Shown here piece by piece: positions 1 through 6,064 of a DNA stretch of 11,708 nt. Both the position numbers and the translations under genes were made by a program. The stretch's first letter is position 1. Every line of letters begins with the position of its first letter. Where the stretch lies: NCBI GenBank assembly GCA_003694905.1, contig RFJM01000016.1, positions 1 through 11,708 of the forward strand, given 5' to 3'. Origin of the DNA: Caldilineae bacterium. GTDB taxonomy: Bacteria; Chloroflexota; Anaerolineae; J102. The notes under the pieces were generated by a model. That model was not told the origin of the DNA. It made no database searches and worked only from the letters and a program-made list of their open reading frames with translations.

Positions 1-329
1 CGCACGCCCTCGGCCGCGACACCATCCAGCACCGGTTGCAGAGCCTCTTCCAGCCCGAAGCCGTTGATGAATATGACATCCGCCGCGGTCATGGCAGCAA
101 CCTGCCGGGGTGTTGGCTCAAAGGTATGCGGATCGGTATCCGCGGCCAGCAACACCTCCACCGCCACCGCCTCGCCCCCCACCTGTTGCACCACATCGCC
201 GATGATGGACGTGGTGGCGATGACGCTGATCGTTCCGGATCGTTTATCCGCCGGCGCACCGCCGGTACAGGCGACCAGCAAAAGGCCCGACAACACAACC
301 ACGCCCATGAGTTTGGCTAACCGCATCAT
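1..329 (-). CDS. Zinc/manganese ABC transporter substrate-binding lipoprotein (ZnuA/TroA family), 3' end cut by window
   Basis: This is the N-terminal part (109 codons) of a metal-binding protein that hands Zn or Mn to an ABC importer at the outer face of the membrane. It begins with two successive ATG codons (329 and 326). AGGAG lies at 339-343, nine bases upstream of the first. A basic N-terminus (MMRLAK) and hydrophobic stretch lead to the lipobox LVAC with Cys21, so a lipid-anchored protein is expected. The mature part starts with the family's typical strand SVIATTSIIGDVVQQVGGE. The conserved metal-ligand segment TDPHTFEPTP follows, with His68, then AADVIFINGFGLEEAL. The remaining ligands and any His-rich loop would lie beyond the left edge. 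The permease and ATPase genes are not in the window. The fold family is clear, but which metal it carries cannot be told. Confidence 0.88.
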   Translation of the reverse strand, partial: MMRLAKLMGVVVLSGLLLVACTGGAPADKRSGTISVIATTSIIGDVVQQVGGEAVAVEVLLAADTDPHTFEPTPRQVAAMTAADVIFINGFGLEEALQPVLDGVAAEGV

Positions 330-546
330 ACAGAAACGCTCCTGGCAGAACGAGATGGGGCAATGATCACCGAACCGGTAGGGCTTTGTCAAGCCGAGCC
401 GCGGCATGGGGTGCGTTTCAAAATAGGGGCAGCCGGTGCGCCAAGCCGGTAAGGCGCAGGGGGGCGCCCCCCGCATCTGCGGCCCCGGCCTGCCGGACCG
501 GCAGCCGAGGTTTCAGCTTCTCAGGCCGGGGGAGTCGCCCGCGTGC
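330..546. other. Intergenic spacer rich in GC inverted repeats, no gene seen
   Basis: This 217-base stretch separates the end of the aminotransferase gene from the start of the metal-binding lipoprotein gene; both are on the minus strand. I see no credible coding region in it. It contains a perfect 14-base palindrome at 459-472, an inverted repeat CCGCA/TGCGG at 471-482, a hairpin CTGCCG-GAC-CGGCAG at 490-504 and a 10-base inverted repeat 483-492/522-531. AGCCGGT also occurs twice (431-437 and 444-450). The right half probably carries the aminotransferase terminator. The left half should hold the promoter of the lipoprotein gene, but I could not identify convincing -35/-10 boxes. Confidence 0.6.
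483..531 (-). terminator. Candidate terminator-like stem downstream of the aminotransferase gene
   Basis: The bases CCCCGGCCTG (483-492) and CAGGCCGGGG (522-531) form a perfect 10-bp inverted repeat, starting 15 bases past the aminotransferase stop codon. The 29-base loop holds a second, competing stem (490-504) that shares bases 490-492 with the first. No T-run follows on the minus strand, so intrinsic termination by the classic mechanism is not shown. It may instead be a 3'-end stabilising structure. Confidence 0.4.
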
Positions 547-1818
547 CTATAAGTCCGAAAGCAAGTTGAGCAGCGTATCCACCTCGGCCTGCGTGTTGTA
601 GTGGCTGAGGCCAATGCGCAGCACACCGCCCGCTTCCAACAGTCCCAGTCTCTCGATGACCGCCAGCGCGTACATGTGCCCGGCATAGGTAGCAATGCCA
701 TGGAGGGCCAGCCGCCGGCACAGCTCCTCGGGTCGGATGTCGCGCAGCCGGATGGCCGCCGTGGGTGTGCGCTCGTGCAGGCGGTCCCGCGCGGTGATGC
801 CGAAGATGCGCACGCCGGGAATACTCTCCAGGCCGTCCAGCAGATACGCAAACAGACGCTGTTCATACGCCTGCATCACCGCAAGCCCCTGCTTAAGATG
901 CAACCTGCGTCCCTGCAGACCTGAGTACGCCGCGGCATAGGCAGACCCGTACTCGCGGCCCACCGTGGCGATGTAGTCGATGGCAGCAACGGTGCCGGCC
1001 AACCCTTCGTGGTTTTGCGTGCCGGTCATCCACTTGCCGGGAGGGAGGTCGGGGCTGGGACGCACCTTGTAGGCAGGGAGGCGCACCAGTTGATCATACC
1101 GGCCCCACAACACGCCTACATGCGGGCCGTAAAACTTGTATACAGAACAGGCCAGGAAATCGCAACCCAGTTGCTGAACGTCGATCCCCTGGTGGGGAGC
1201 CAGATGCACCGCGTCTACCAACACCTGCGCGCCGACATCGTGAGCCATCCGTACGATGGCCTGAATCGGGTTGACGGTGCCGACGGCATTAGAGGCGCCA
1301 CCTACCGCCACCAGTCGGGTGCGGTCGTTCAGCAGCGAACCTAGCTCGTCCAGGCGCAGGGTGCAGTCCTCGGGATCGAAATCCAGATGCCGGACCACGA
1401 TACCCTGTTCTTCCAGGGCCAGCCAGGGCGCGATGTTGGCGTCGTGGTCGAGCCGGGTAACGATGACCTCATCGCCGGGCTGCCAGGTGCGGGCCAGGGC
1501 GCGGCTGAAGGCGAAGGTGAGGGTGGTCATGTTGGGACCGAAGATGATCTCGTCGGGAGAGGGCGCGTTGAGAAAATCGGCCATGGCCTGATGCGCGGCG
1601 GCGACGGTAGCATCGGTGCGCTGCGATGTGGTGAAGGGCGCGTGGACGTTGGCGTTGCGCCGGCGCAGATAATCGCTCATGGCATCGATCACGCTTTGGG
1701 GCACCTGGGTGCCTCCCGGACCGTCGAAAAAGATCAAGGGCTGTGCCTTCTCATCGGTCTCGGACAGGGCAGGGAAAAGGGGTCGAACGTAGCTGGGGTC
1801 AAAGAGAGATGATTTCAT
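547..1818 (-). CDS. PLP-dependent class-V aminotransferase, cysteine-desulfurase-like (VC1184-type subfamily)
   Basis: This 423-residue protein has the class-V aminotransferase fold. Visible landmarks are the N-terminal IFFDGPGGTQVP (about 29-40), PNMTTLTFAFSRALA (95-109), HDANIAPW (125-132), the PLP-binding VDAVHLAPH (201-209) with Asp202 and His205, and the Schiff-base lysine Lys228 in SVYKFYGPHVGVLWG. TGTQNHEGLAG (265-275) and RIGLSHYNT (401-409) follow. The pattern matches the cysteine-desulfurase-like subfamily typified by Vibrio VC1184, whose substrate is not established. The loop where IscS/SufS carry the catalytic cysteine (here near YAGHMYALAV, 378-387) has none. The remaining cysteines (152, 219, 224, 367) sit elsewhere. 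Ordinary sulfur mobilisation is therefore doubtful, and a lyase or aminotransferase role is possible. No clear Shine-Dalgarno precedes the ATG. It is transcribed divergently from the prenyltransferase gene. Confidence 0.88.
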   Translation of the reverse strand: MKSSLFDPSYVRPLFPALSETDEKAQPLIFFDGPGGTQVPQSVIDAMSDYLRRRNANVHAPFTTSQRTDATVAAAHQAMADFLNAPSPDEIIFGPNMTTLTFAFSRALARTWQPGDEVIVTRLDHDANIAPWLALEEQGIVVRHLDFDPEDCTLRLDELGSLLNDRTRLVAVGGASNAVGTVNPIQAIVRMAHDVGAQVLVDAVHLAPHQGIDVQQLGCDFLACSVYKFYGPHVGVLWGRYDQLVRLPAYKVRPSPDLPPGKWMTGTQNHEGLAGTVAAIDYIATVGREYGSAYAAAYSGLQGRRLHLKQGLAVMQAYEQRLFAYLLDGLESIPGVRIFGITARDRLHERTPTAAIRLRDIRPEELCRRLALHGIATYAGHMYALAVIERLGLLEAGGVLRIGLSHYNTQAEVDTLLNLLSDL

Positions 1819-1894
1819 GATCGATCACGACGTGGGACGAGGCGAATGAGCAGGTTGGCGTAAGATCTGGGCAACATGGTACAACGAAAGGGAG
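1819..1894. promoter_or_regulatory. Divergent intergenic region between aminotransferase and prenyltransferase genes
   Basis: The two genes start 76 bases apart and point away from each other, so both promoters (or a shared control region) should lie here or reach slightly into the coding sequences. I could not find a convincing pair of -35/-10 boxes on either strand; TTGGCG at 1855-1860 has no good -10 partner. The region is placed by gene arrangement, not by a recognised motif. Confidence 0.35.
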
Positions 1895-2812
1895 ATGAAC
1901 GGAAAAGTCTCGACCCGGCGCGCCAGACCGGCGATCACCCTGTGGGCGCTGGTGCTGATGATGCGGCCCGCGCAGATGCTGGCCGTGGCACTGGTCTATG
2001 CCCTGGGCGGGGTAATGGCACGCGCGCGGGGGGTGACGCCGGAAATGGGTACGCTCCTCTGGGGGCTGGCGGCTCTGTGGCCTGTAGCCGCCGGAATCCA
2101 TTATGCCAACGAGTACGCCGATGCCGAGACCGACGCGCTTACCGAACGCACGCCCTTCTCAGGCGGCAGCGGTGCCATTCCCATGCTGGGCGTGCCGCGA
2201 AGGCTGGCGCTGCGTGCGGCCTGGGCCGCCACCATCCTGGGTAGTCTGGTGGCACTGGCAGGGCTGGCGGCGGGGACCGGGACCGTTTTCTCTCTCGTCA
2301 TTCTCGGTCTGGGTGCTCTTTTTGGCTGGATGTACTCCCTGCCGCCGCTGCAGCTGGCCTGGCGCGGCTGGGGGGAGTTGGACAACGCTCTGCTCGGCGG
2401 TTTCTTGCTTACGCTGTACGGTTTCAGCACTGCGGCGGGTTATGTCGATTTTCGTGTGGCCCTGGCTGCCCTGCCCTTCACCTTGCTGGTCTTCCTCAAC
2501 CTGCTGGCCACCACCTGGGCCGACCGCCGCGCCGATGCTATCGTGGGCAAACGCACCCTCGCCACCCGCTGGCCACCGCGGCGCTTGCGGCGCCTCTACC
2601 TGCTGGTAGCCGGGCTGTCGTACGCGCTCCTGCTGGCCCTCCCCAATGTCGTCCTGCCGTCTCCGGTTAAGTCCGCAAGCCTTGCTGCCTTACCCTTCCT
2701 GTTTTGGGGCAGTCTCACCTACACCCGGCGCCGCCAACCACTGCCCTCCGTGGCTGCGATGGCCGTCATGCTCCTGGCGCAGCTTGTCGCCTGGTGGTAT
2801 GCGGGCGGCTAG
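1895..2812 (+). CDS. UbiA-family membrane prenyltransferase (MenA/UbiA-like)
   Basis: This 305-residue, strongly hydrophobic protein belongs to the UbiA superfamily. These enzymes join a polyprenyl diphosphate to an aromatic or other acceptor inside the membrane. Its first acidic motif is NEYADAETD (72-80), followed by TERTPFSGGSG (83-93). The second is ADRRAD (209-214), followed by VGKRTLATR. The segment YSLPPLQLAWRGWGELDNAL between them is also typical. Hydrophobic stretches fit the usual multi-helix (about nine) topology. The first motif has Glu where many members have Asp (ND). The acceptor cannot be fixed from sequence; menaquinone-type synthesis is one possibility, but no quinone gene is nearby. 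The start has AAGGGAG (1888-1894) touching the ATG, which is unusually close. The gene converges on rpsI with 102 bases between stops. Confidence 0.87.
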   Translation: MNGKVSTRRARPAITLWALVLMMRPAQMLAVALVYALGGVMARARGVTPEMGTLLWGLAALWPVAAGIHYANEYADAETDALTERTPFSGGSGAIPMLGVPRRLALRAAWAATILGSLVALAGLAAGTGTVFSLVILGLGALFGWMYSLPPLQLAWRGWGELDNALLGGFLLTLYGFSTAAGYVDFRVALAALPFTLLVFLNLLATTWADRRADAIVGKRTLATRWPPRRLRRLYLLVAGLSYALLLALPNVVLPSPVKSASLAALPFLFWGSLTYTRRRQPLPSVAAMAVMLLAQLVAWWYAGG

Positions 2813-2832
2813 TGGCCCCCTGCCAACCCAAA

Positions 2833-2862
2833 CCGCCCCCTCTCGCGAACGAGAGGAGGCGG
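2833..2862. terminator. Strong hairpin between convergent prenyltransferase and rpsI genes
   Basis: A 30-base inverted repeat pairs CCGCC (2833-2837) with GGCGG (2858-2862) and CCTCTCG (2839-2845) with CGAGAGG (2850-2856). It has one C-A mismatch and a CGAA loop. It lies 20 bases past the prenyltransferase stop and about 50 bases past the rpsI stop. On the minus strand it is followed by TTTGGGTT, a weak U-rich stretch; on the plus strand no T-run follows. It most likely ends transcription of the ribosomal operon and possibly of both genes. Confidence 0.65.
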
Positions 2863-2876
2863 GCATAACGTTATGC
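2863..2876. repeat. Perfect 14-base palindrome GCATAACGTTATGC
   Basis: GCATAACGTTATGC is its own reverse complement and abuts the large hairpin at 2833-2862. It could form a short stem in RNA from either strand or be a site for a dimeric DNA-binding protein. Nothing in the sequence chooses between these. Confidence 0.5.
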
Positions 2877-2889
2877 GGGTGGCAGGTTG

Positions 2890-2911
2890 CACCTGCTGTC
2901 GCAGCAGGGTG
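2890..2911 (-). terminator. Hairpin immediately downstream of the rpsI stop codon
   Basis: CACCTGCTG (2890-2898) pairs with CAGCAGGGTG (2902-2911), with one bulged G and a TCG loop. The stem is about nine base pairs and begins three bases after the rpsI stop codon. No T-run follows it. It may protect the 3' end of the operon mRNA or work with the stronger hairpin at 2833-2862. Confidence 0.4.
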
Positions 2912-2914
2912 AGA

Positions 2915-3316
2915 TTAGCGCTTGGTGTACTGGGGCGCTTTGCGAGCACGCTTGAGGCCGGGCTTTTTCCGCTCTTTGGCGCGGGCATCGCGCGTGAGGA
3001 AGCCGGCCTTCTTCAACGTCGGGCGCAGGTTCTCGTCGGCCTTGATCAACGCGCGCGCGATCCCCAGGCGCACGGCATCCGCCTGGCCGTGGATTCCACC
3101 ACCTTTGACCAGCACCGAGACGTTGAACTGATTCAGGGTCTCGGTCACCTGCAGGGGCTGCAGCAGGCTGAGCCGGTCCATCTCGCGGGTGAAGTACTCG
3201 GCCAGAGGTTTGCCGTTGACGACAATTTCGGGCTCCTCGCTGGCGGGATACAGGCGTACCCGTGCGGAAGCGGTCTTGCGTCGGCCCACGGCCTCGTAAT
3301 AGGTCTGTTCGCTCAT
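2915..3316 (-). CDS. rpsI: 30S ribosomal protein S9
   Basis: This 133-residue protein is S9 (uS9), a component of the small-subunit head whose C-terminal tail reaches toward the P-site tRNA. Family hallmarks are YEAVGRRKTASARVRL near the N-terminus (residues 7-22), VLVKGGGIHGQADAVRLGIA (68-87), and a basic C-terminal tail ending GLKRARKAPQYTKR with the invariant terminal Lys-Arg. The length is normal for the family. The ATG has GAGGT six bases upstream. It follows rplM by 14 bases, the usual rplM-rpsI pair, and is the last gene of the cluster. Hairpins follow it. Confidence 0.97.
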   Translation of the reverse strand: MSEQTYYEAVGRRKTASARVRLYPASEEPEIVVNGKPLAEYFTREMDRLSLLQPLQVTETLNQFNVSVLVKGGGIHGQADAVRLGIARALIKADENLRPTLKKAGFLTRDARAKERKKPGLKRARKAPQYTKR

Positions 3317-3330
3317 TCGTTTACCTCAAG

Positions 3331-3762
3331 TTACAGTTCCAGGGGCTTGGGTTGTTGGGCAGCATGAGGATGGTCCGGCCGGGCGTACACCTTGAGTTTC
3401 TTGAACATCTTCCGGCCCAGGCGGTTCTTGGGCAACATGCCCTTGACGGCCAGCTCCAGCACCCGTTCGGGATGGCGCTCAAGCATGGTACGCAGGCTGG
3501 TGCTTTTCAGGCCGCCGATGTAGCCGCTGTGCCGATAGTAGATCTTCTGATCCAGCCGTTTGCCCGTCACCCGGATCTTGTCGGCATTGATCACGATGAC
3601 GTAGTCACCGCAGTCGACATGGGGGGTGTAGATGGGCTTGTGCTTGCCGCGCAGGATCCTGGCGATTTCGGTGGCGAGCCGGCCCAGGGTCTTGCCCTCG
3701 GCGTCCACCACAAACCACTCTCGTTCGATCTCGCTGGCTTTGGCGCTGTATGTTTTCTTCAC
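3331..3762 (-). CDS. rplM: 50S ribosomal protein L13
   Basis: This is L13 (uL13), a 23S rRNA-binding protein needed early in large-subunit assembly. With the chosen GTG start it has 143 residues and begins MKKTYSAKASEIEREW, as the family normally does. WFVVDAEGKTLGRLATEIA follows, then the PHVDCGDYVIVINADK segment, the YYRHSGYIGG loop and the KGMLPKNRLGRKMFKKLKVY motif. A GTG nine bases earlier (3771) is in frame, but it overlaps the Shine-Dalgarno AAGGAG (3771-3776). That Shine-Dalgarno is eight bases from the GTG at 3762, so the shorter form is preferred. It lies 69 bases after truA and 14 bases before rpsI. Confidence 0.96.
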   Translation of the reverse strand: MKKTYSAKASEIEREWFVVDAEGKTLGRLATEIARILRGKHKPIYTPHVDCGDYVIVINADKIRVTGKRLDQKIYYRHSGYIGGLKSTSLRTMLERHPERVLELAVKGMLPKNRLGRKMFKKLKVYARPDHPHAAQQPKPLEL

Positions 3763-3770
3763 TGAACTCA

Positions 3771-3776
3771 CTCCTT
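3771..3776 (-). promoter_or_regulatory. Ribosome binding site that decides the rplM start
   Basis: The minus strand reads AAGGAG here, eight bases before the in-frame GTG at 3762. The alternative GTG at 3771 shares its first base with this site and so cannot use it. Confidence 0.7.
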
Positions 3777-3831
3777 GCTTCTGGCCGGATGGCCACGAGC
3801 TTCGAGGTCTTTTGCAGATAAGTCGGAAAGG

Positions 3832-4596
3832 TTAGTCATAATCGGGGTAGCTCACCGCCATCAGGATCAGGCCCTGGGGCGGCGCCGGTGGAGCGGCCTG
3901 CGAACGGTCACGACTGTCTCGAAGTCGGGCCACATCGCCGGCAGAACGTCGGCCCTGACCGACTTCCACCAGCGTGCCCACGATGGTGCGCACCATGCGG
4001 CGCAGAAAAGCGTTGGCGCGGATGTCGAAGACCAGGTAGGGTGGTTGCTCGCTCCATTGGGCGGAAATCACCTGGCGTACCGTGTTGTCGCCCTGGGGCG
4101 GCTGGCCAAAAGCGGCGAAGTCGTAGGTGCCGACCAGAGCCTCCGCCGCCTGCTTCATGGCCTCGATATCGAGGCCGGGACCTACCTCCCAGGCATAGCG
4201 ACAACGCAGAGGGGAATGACCGGGCCAGGTGCCGAGCTGATAACGGTACCAGCGCTCGCGGGCACTGAAGCGGGGGTGGAAATCGTCCGGGGCCGGCAGC
4301 AGGTCGAGAACGGCGATATCGGGCGGGAGCAGAGCATTGAGGGCCCTCTGCAGGTCTGCCGCGGTATGCCTCCAGGCCGAGCGAAAAGCGATGACCTGGC
4401 CTCTGGCATGGACCCCGGCATCCGTTCTGCCCGAGCCGATGACCCGCGTGAGCCGGCCTGTGACCTTTTGCAGCACCCGCTCCAGTTCGCCCTGTACCGT
4501 TCTGCCCTGAGCCTGGATCTGAAAACCCAGAAGCTCGGTGCCGTCGTATTCGACGGTAGCCCGATACAGGCGCGAAACCGGTGCGCTCGAGGTCAA
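3832..4596 (-). CDS. truA: tRNA pseudouridine(38-40) synthase TruA
   Basis: TruA converts uridines 38-40 in the anticodon stem-loop of many tRNAs to pseudouridine. The 254-residue protein begins with VEYDGTELLGFQIQAQGRTV (15-34). The catalytic motif GSGRTDAGVHARGQV follows with the nucleophile Asp59. Later come FHPRFSARERWYRYQL and the C-terminal AFLRRMVRTIVGTLVEVGQG, all characteristic of the family. The start is TTG at 4596, three bases after the rplQ stop. GGAG (4603-4606) lies within the rplQ end, six bases from the TTG, so translation is probably coupled. In Firmicutes, energy-coupling-factor transporter genes usually sit between rplQ and truA; here they are absent. Confidence 0.96.
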   Translation of the reverse strand: MTSSAPVSRLYRATVEYDGTELLGFQIQAQGRTVQGELERVLQKVTGRLTRVIGSGRTDAGVHARGQVIAFRSAWRHTAADLQRALNALLPPDIAVLDLLPAPDDFHPRFSARERWYRYQLGTWPGHSPLRCRYAWEVGPGLDIEAMKQAAEALVGTYDFAAFGQPPQGDNTVRQVISAQWSEQPPYLVFDIRANAFLRRMVRTIVGTLVEVGQGRRSAGDVARLRDSRDRSQAAPPAPPQGLILMAVSYPDYD

Positions 4597-4599
4597 AGG

Positions 4600-4971
4600 C
4601 TACTCCACCAACTCGATGAGGGCCATGCGGGCACCATCGCCCTGGCGGGGACCCAGCTTGAAGATGCGGGTATAGCCGCCGGGCCGTTCCGCGTAGCGCT
4701 CGGCCAGCTCATCGTACACGACGGAGACCAGCGCGGGATCGTTGAGCCGCGCCCGAATCAGCCTCCGGGCATGGACTTCGCTGATGCGACCGCTGCGGCC
4801 GCGCTTGGCGATGGTGATCAGGCGTTCGGCAGCCGGACGGATGGCTTTGGCTTTGGCTTCGGTGGTTTCTATCTGGCCGTGCCGAATCAATTCGGTGATC
4901 AGGTTTTTGTAAAGGGCCTTGCGATGGCCGGTGGTGCGGCCAAGGGTGCGGCCTGCCTTTCGATGTCGCAT
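4600..4971 (-). CDS. rplQ: 50S ribosomal protein L17
   Basis: This 123-residue protein is L17 (bL17), located near the peptide exit tunnel of the large subunit. The N-terminus MRHRKAGRTLGRTTGHRKAL is diagnostic, followed by NLITELIRHGQIETTEAKAK and the AERLITIAKRG helix. The C-terminal part includes RPGGYTRIFKLGPRQGDGA and ALIELVE, the usual end of the protein. The length matches the family. The ATG at 4971 is preceded by GGAG ten bases upstream. It lies 27 bases after rpoA, the standard rpoA-rplQ pairing of the alpha operon, and is followed almost directly by truA. Confidence 0.97.
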   Translation of the reverse strand: MRHRKAGRTLGRTTGHRKALYKNLITELIRHGQIETTEAKAKAIRPAAERLITIAKRGRSGRISEVHARRLIRARLNDPALVSVVYDELAERYAERPGGYTRIFKLGPRQGDGARMALIELVE

Positions 4972-4998
4972 GGGATTGCTTCTCCAGTCTTGTTATGC

Positions 4999-5967
4999 TC
5001 AGTCGCCGGGAACGTAGTTGATGTATTGGAGAAAATCTTTCTCAGTCAGTCGCTGAATCAGTTCGTCCAGCGACTTGCGACCGAAGTTGCGGATGGCGAG
5101 GATCTCATTTTCGCCCTGTTCGAGCTTCTGCATGACCTCACCCACTTTGGTGATGCCGGCGCGCTTCAGGCAGTTGTAGGCGCGCATGCTCAGGTCCAGC
5201 TCCTCGATGGGCAGTTCGGCGACACGGCTGGGGATACCGCTCTCCTCTTCCACCGCGGGAGCCTGTTCCAGCATCTCCACGCCCGCAACCATCGAGAACA
5301 GCTCGACCAGAGTGCGGGCGGCTTGGCGCAGGGCCGTTTCGGGCGAGAGGGTGCCATCACACCAGATCTCCATGATCAGCCGGTCGAAGTCGGTGTGCCC
5401 CCCCACACGGGCGCGCTCGACGGTGTAGTTGACGCGTCGCACGGGGCTGAAGATGGCGTCGATGGGCATTTCGCCAATAGGCAACGGGGGGCGACCGTCG
5501 GCCTCGGCGGGTAGATACCCCTTGCCGGGCGAAACGGTCAGCTCCATATCGAACTCGGCGTCGGGCGAATCCAGGGTCAGCAAATAGAGATCGGGGTTGA
5601 CGATCTCCACTTCTGGCGGCGTGTTCAGATCTGCCGCCGTGATGGTCCCCGGACCATGGGCCTGAACGTAGATACGCACCGGCTCGTCGCTGTGCAGCCG
5701 CACACGCAGTTGTTTTAGATTGAGGATCAACTGGGTGGTATCTTCACGTGCATCGGGGATGGGGGAAAACTCGTGGTAGACGTCGTTGATGCGTACCGAG
5801 GTGACTGCAGCTCCGGGCAGAGCCGACAGCAATACTCGACGCAGGGCGTTTCCTAACGTGATGCCGAAGCCACCCTCCAGTGGACCAATCTCAAATCGCG
5901 CGTACTGCTCTGTACTGGCCGTGCATTCAATTTTTGGCAAAACAGGTTGCATATCCTGACTGTACAC
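4999..5967 (-). CDS. rpoA: DNA-directed RNA polymerase alpha subunit
   Basis: Alpha dimerises to start assembly of RNA polymerase and contacts promoters and activators. With the GTG start at 5967 it has 322 residues. The N-terminal domain shows EIGPLEGGFGITLGNALRRV with the conserved GNALRR (39-44), then VYHEFSPIPDAREDTTQLIL and a C-terminal helix containing ETALRQAARTLVELF. An acidic linker leads to the C-terminal domain, where LDLSMRAYNCLKRAGI carries Arg262, aligned with the DNA-contacting Arg265 of E. coli. NFGRKSLDEL (294-303) follows. GGAGG (5973-5977) lies five bases before this GTG. An ATG at 5952 is the next candidate but has a poorer site, and the longer frame back to 6048 adds residues unlike the family. 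A 97-base gap separates it from rpsD. Confidence 0.96.
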   Translation of the reverse strand: MYSQDMQPVLPKIECTASTEQYARFEIGPLEGGFGITLGNALRRVLLSALPGAAVTSVRINDVYHEFSPIPDAREDTTQLILNLKQLRVRLHSDEPVRIYVQAHGPGTITAADLNTPPEVEIVNPDLYLLTLDSPDAEFDMELTVSPGKGYLPAEADGRPPLPIGEMPIDAIFSPVRRVNYTVERARVGGHTDFDRLIMEIWCDGTLSPETALRQAARTLVELFSMVAGVEMLEQAPAVEEESGIPSRVAELPIEELDLSMRAYNCLKRAGITKVGEVMQKLEQGENEILAIRNFGRKSLDELIQRLTEKDFLQYINYVPGD

Positions 5968-5972
5968 TTGGT

Positions 5973-5977
5973 CCTCC
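5973..5977 (-). promoter_or_regulatory. Ribosome binding site that decides the rpoA start
   Basis: The minus strand reads GGAGG here, then ACCAA, then the in-frame GTG at 5967. The next in-frame ATG (5952) is 20 bases away, too far for this site, with only an AGGA one base in front of it. Confidence 0.65.
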
Positions 5978-6064
5978 GAGAGGTCCCTGCTCGTCAAGGC
6001 GGACAGGGGACGAGCGTTGTCGGATAAAATATCAAGCCTGCCGTGCACCCCAATGGGGATGGCA

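Noticed and set aside
386..601. A 71-codon plus-strand frame in the left spacer
   Set aside because: It is Arg/Ser/Ala-rich, overlaps the inverted-repeat cluster and the end of the aminotransferase gene, and has no ribosome binding site or family resemblance.
1855..1885. TTGGCG and TACAAC as a promoter for the prenyltransferase gene
   Set aside because: The spacing is 19 bases, the -10 match is poor, and the start codon would be too close.
3775..5514. A 579-codon open frame on the plus strand across truA, rplQ and rpoA
   Set aside because: It lies antisense to three well-recognised genes, has no family-like sequence, and is a product of high GC reducing stop codons in the opposite frame.
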